Assembly: GCA_013001295.1 (NCBI GenBank)
Contig: JABDMW010000028.1
Coordinates: forward strand, 62,001 to 126,000
DNA: 64,000 nucleotides
DNA from: Hyphomonadaceae bacterium
GTDB lineage: Bacteria; Pseudomonadota; Alphaproteobacteria; Caulobacterales; Maricaulaceae
Reading direction: 5' to 3'
Below, piece by piece: positions 63,195 through 64,000 of the stretch. The translations under genes were made by a program, and so were the position numbers. The notes under the pieces were generated by a model. The model worked only from the letters and a program-made list of their open reading frames with translations. It did not search any database and had not been told where the DNA came from. How positions within the stretch are numbered: position 1 is the stretch's first letter; each line of letters begins with the position of its first letter.

Positions 63195-63554
63195 TTATTT
63201 TGGCGGCAGGCTTTGCGCGAAGCCTTTCGCTAAAGCCACCAAATGTTCGCGGCGGGCATCATCTTCCAGAAGCTCTGCATCGCATTCAACCAGCCCTTTC
63301 ATACGACGCCCGGTGAAGCTGAGTTCGCGAATACCGTCGACGGAAAGGGCCTGTTCATAATTATCCGGCCCAACGCGAAACATCGCCCCGTCCCCAATCA
63401 CTGTTTTGGCTTCATCCTTCATCTGGTGGACACCGCACAGCATATGTCCGTTCAATGTGAAACACAGACCGCCGAACATTTTCTTCTCGGCGACACCGTC
63501 AACCTCCACCAGATCATCGCGGAAAATCTGCGCCAGTCCTTCATCATAGGCCAT
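63195..63554 (-). CDS. TfoX N-terminal domain protein
   Basis: The 119-residue protein matches the TfoX/Sxy N-terminal domain: KKMFGGLCFTLNGHMLCGV and MFRVGPDNYEQAL. It lacks the C-terminal domain of the enterobacterial competence regulator, so a competence role is not implied. AGGAGG is well spaced before its ATG. It converges with the YbaY-like gene and follows the GFA gene by eight bases. Confidence 0.85.
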   Translation of the reverse strand: MAYDEGLAQIFRDDLVEVDGVAEKKMFGGLCFTLNGHMLCGVHQMKDEAKTVIGDGAMFRVGPDNYEQALSVDGIRELSFTGRRMKGLVECDAELLEDDARREHLVALAKGFAQSLPPK

Positions 63555-63562
63555 AGGGCCTC

Positions 63563-63946
63563 CTAATCCTGATGTGTGAGGTCCCAGGCAAAGGCACTGT
63601 CAGTATGGATATGCATGCCGGGTTTGAAACCCGCCGCATCATCGAGCACATTGGCCCGGACCACCATGGTGCCATCCCCAGAATCCGGCGTGGCCGCGAT
63701 TTGCGTCGAGCAATTGGGGCAGAAATGCAAATAGATCAATTCACCGCTACCACCCGGATAAGCATAGATCTTGGTTTCACCGGTGATTTTGACCTTATCT
63801 TTCGGCACGCCCACCCCTAACAAGCGCCCGCCGCTGACCAATTTCATACAGTCCGTGCAATGACAGGAGAAACTAAACATGTCCTCGGCATCTATTTCGA
63901 CCGTTACATCTCCGCAATGACACCGCCCGGTTCGCCTAATACTCAT
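63563..63946 (-). CDS. GFA-family zinc protein (glutathione-dependent formaldehyde-activating enzyme-like)
   Basis: The 127-residue protein has the family zinc cysteines in RCHCGDVT, SCHCTDC and HFCPNCSTQI. Most GFA members have no proven formaldehyde activity. AGGAGA stands before the ATG. It is cotranscribed with the TfoX-like gene. The last 54 bases of the window upstream of it hold no gene, only a GC-rich palindrome near the edge that may end the next operon. Confidence 0.88.
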   Translation of the reverse strand: MSIRRTGRCHCGDVTVEIDAEDMFSFSCHCTDCMKLVSGGRLLGVGVPKDKVKITGETKIYAYPGGSGELIYLHFCPNCSTQIAATPDSGDGTMVVRANVLDDAAGFKPGMHIHTDSAFAWDLTHQD

Positions 63947-64000
63947 CAGTTTCTCCTTATTTGATATTTATATCCTAAAATAAAGCCGCCGCGGCGCGTA

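Noticed and set aside
63195-63554. TfoX-like gene as a competence regulator
   Set aside because: Only the N-terminal domain is present and no competence genes lie nearby.
63980-64000. GC-rich palindrome at the right edge
   Set aside because: It could be the terminator of the next minus-strand operon, but the window ends within it, so it cannot be judged.
1-64000. Mobile elements, integrases, tRNA attachment sites, CRISPR arrays or defence genes
   Set aside because: None were recognised on either strand, and gene order and base composition look like ordinary chromosome throughout.

Overview
The window looks like the chromosome of a marine, polysaccharide-degrading alphaproteobacterium of the Caulobacterales/Maricaulales type (Hyphomonadaceae or Robiginitomaculaceae relatives). 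The evidence is two TonB-dependent receptors of the kind found in carbohydrate loci, a zwf-pgl-edd-glk Entner-Doudoroff operon, the xylose isomerase route, LacI-family sugar control, an ECF sigma/ChrR pair, many Tat or lipoprotein secreted enzymes, and about 50% G+C by eye. This placement is inference. I see no rRNA, tRNA, CRISPR array, insertion sequence or phage gene.

Layout. (1) 1-9984, minus strand: a sulfatase-centred locus (TonB receptor, alpha/beta-hydrolase lipoprotein, sulfatase, bicupin, start of an SDR), fed from upstream by a sugar-isomerase-like Tat lipoprotein and a beta-lactamase-fold hydrolase. The receptor and bicupin promoters share a TTCGAA-centred palindrome. (2) 10190-16207, plus strand: four tandem flavin-dependent tryptophan-halogenase-family genes. 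One has lost every recognisable catalytic motif. They converge on a large TonB receptor (16268-19423) that appears to use a TTG start. (3) 19709-25573, minus strand: a five-gene operon for oxidative sugar or glycoside metabolism (Gfo/Idh/MocA oxidoreductase, TIM-barrel isomerase, MFS permease, GMC oxidoreductase and its Tat-exported small subunit). (4) 25675-32474: GH5-cupin fusion, gluconokinase, GH3 glucanase, gluconolactonase and GntP permease, a beta-glucan/glucose/gluconate module. (5) 32587-33989: two secreted proteins of unknown role (TPR-like and jelly-roll-like). (6) 34066-41764: a xylose/xyloside locus (MFS sugar porter, LacI regulator, GH3 beta-xylosidase-like, xylB, xylA). (7) 41769-51567, minus strand: aldose epimerase, SGLT-type symporter, glk, edd, pgl, zwf, a LacI regulator and gap. 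(8) 51695-55603: BCCT transporter with hutG and hutF. (9) 55600-59722: an ECF sigma factor with a ChrR-type zinc anti-sigma factor, and a divergent operon that carries the same promoter signature. (10) 59792-63946: housekeeping and unknown genes (lipoprotein, trhO, GST, YbaY-like repeat protein, TfoX-like, GFA-like).

How it fits together. A 14-bp palindrome, TGACAGCGCTGTCA, or a near match occurs upstream of zwf, gap, the SGLT symporter, the second lacI gene, the GH5/oxidoreductase divergent pair, the GH3/gluconolactonase divergent pair and the secreted TPR/jelly-roll pair. A variant, TGACAAGGTTGTCA, lies in the xylose divergent promoter. This suggests one LacI-controlled network from extracellular beta-glucan cleavage, through glucose or gluconate uptake, to the Entner-Doudoroff pathway. 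No KDPG aldolase gene (eda) is present, so the pathway must be completed elsewhere. The most unusual items are the halogenase array with its dead paralogue, the GH5-cupin fusion, the uncharacterised secreted pair under the sugar operator, and the paired sigma-factor promoters with identical spacing.
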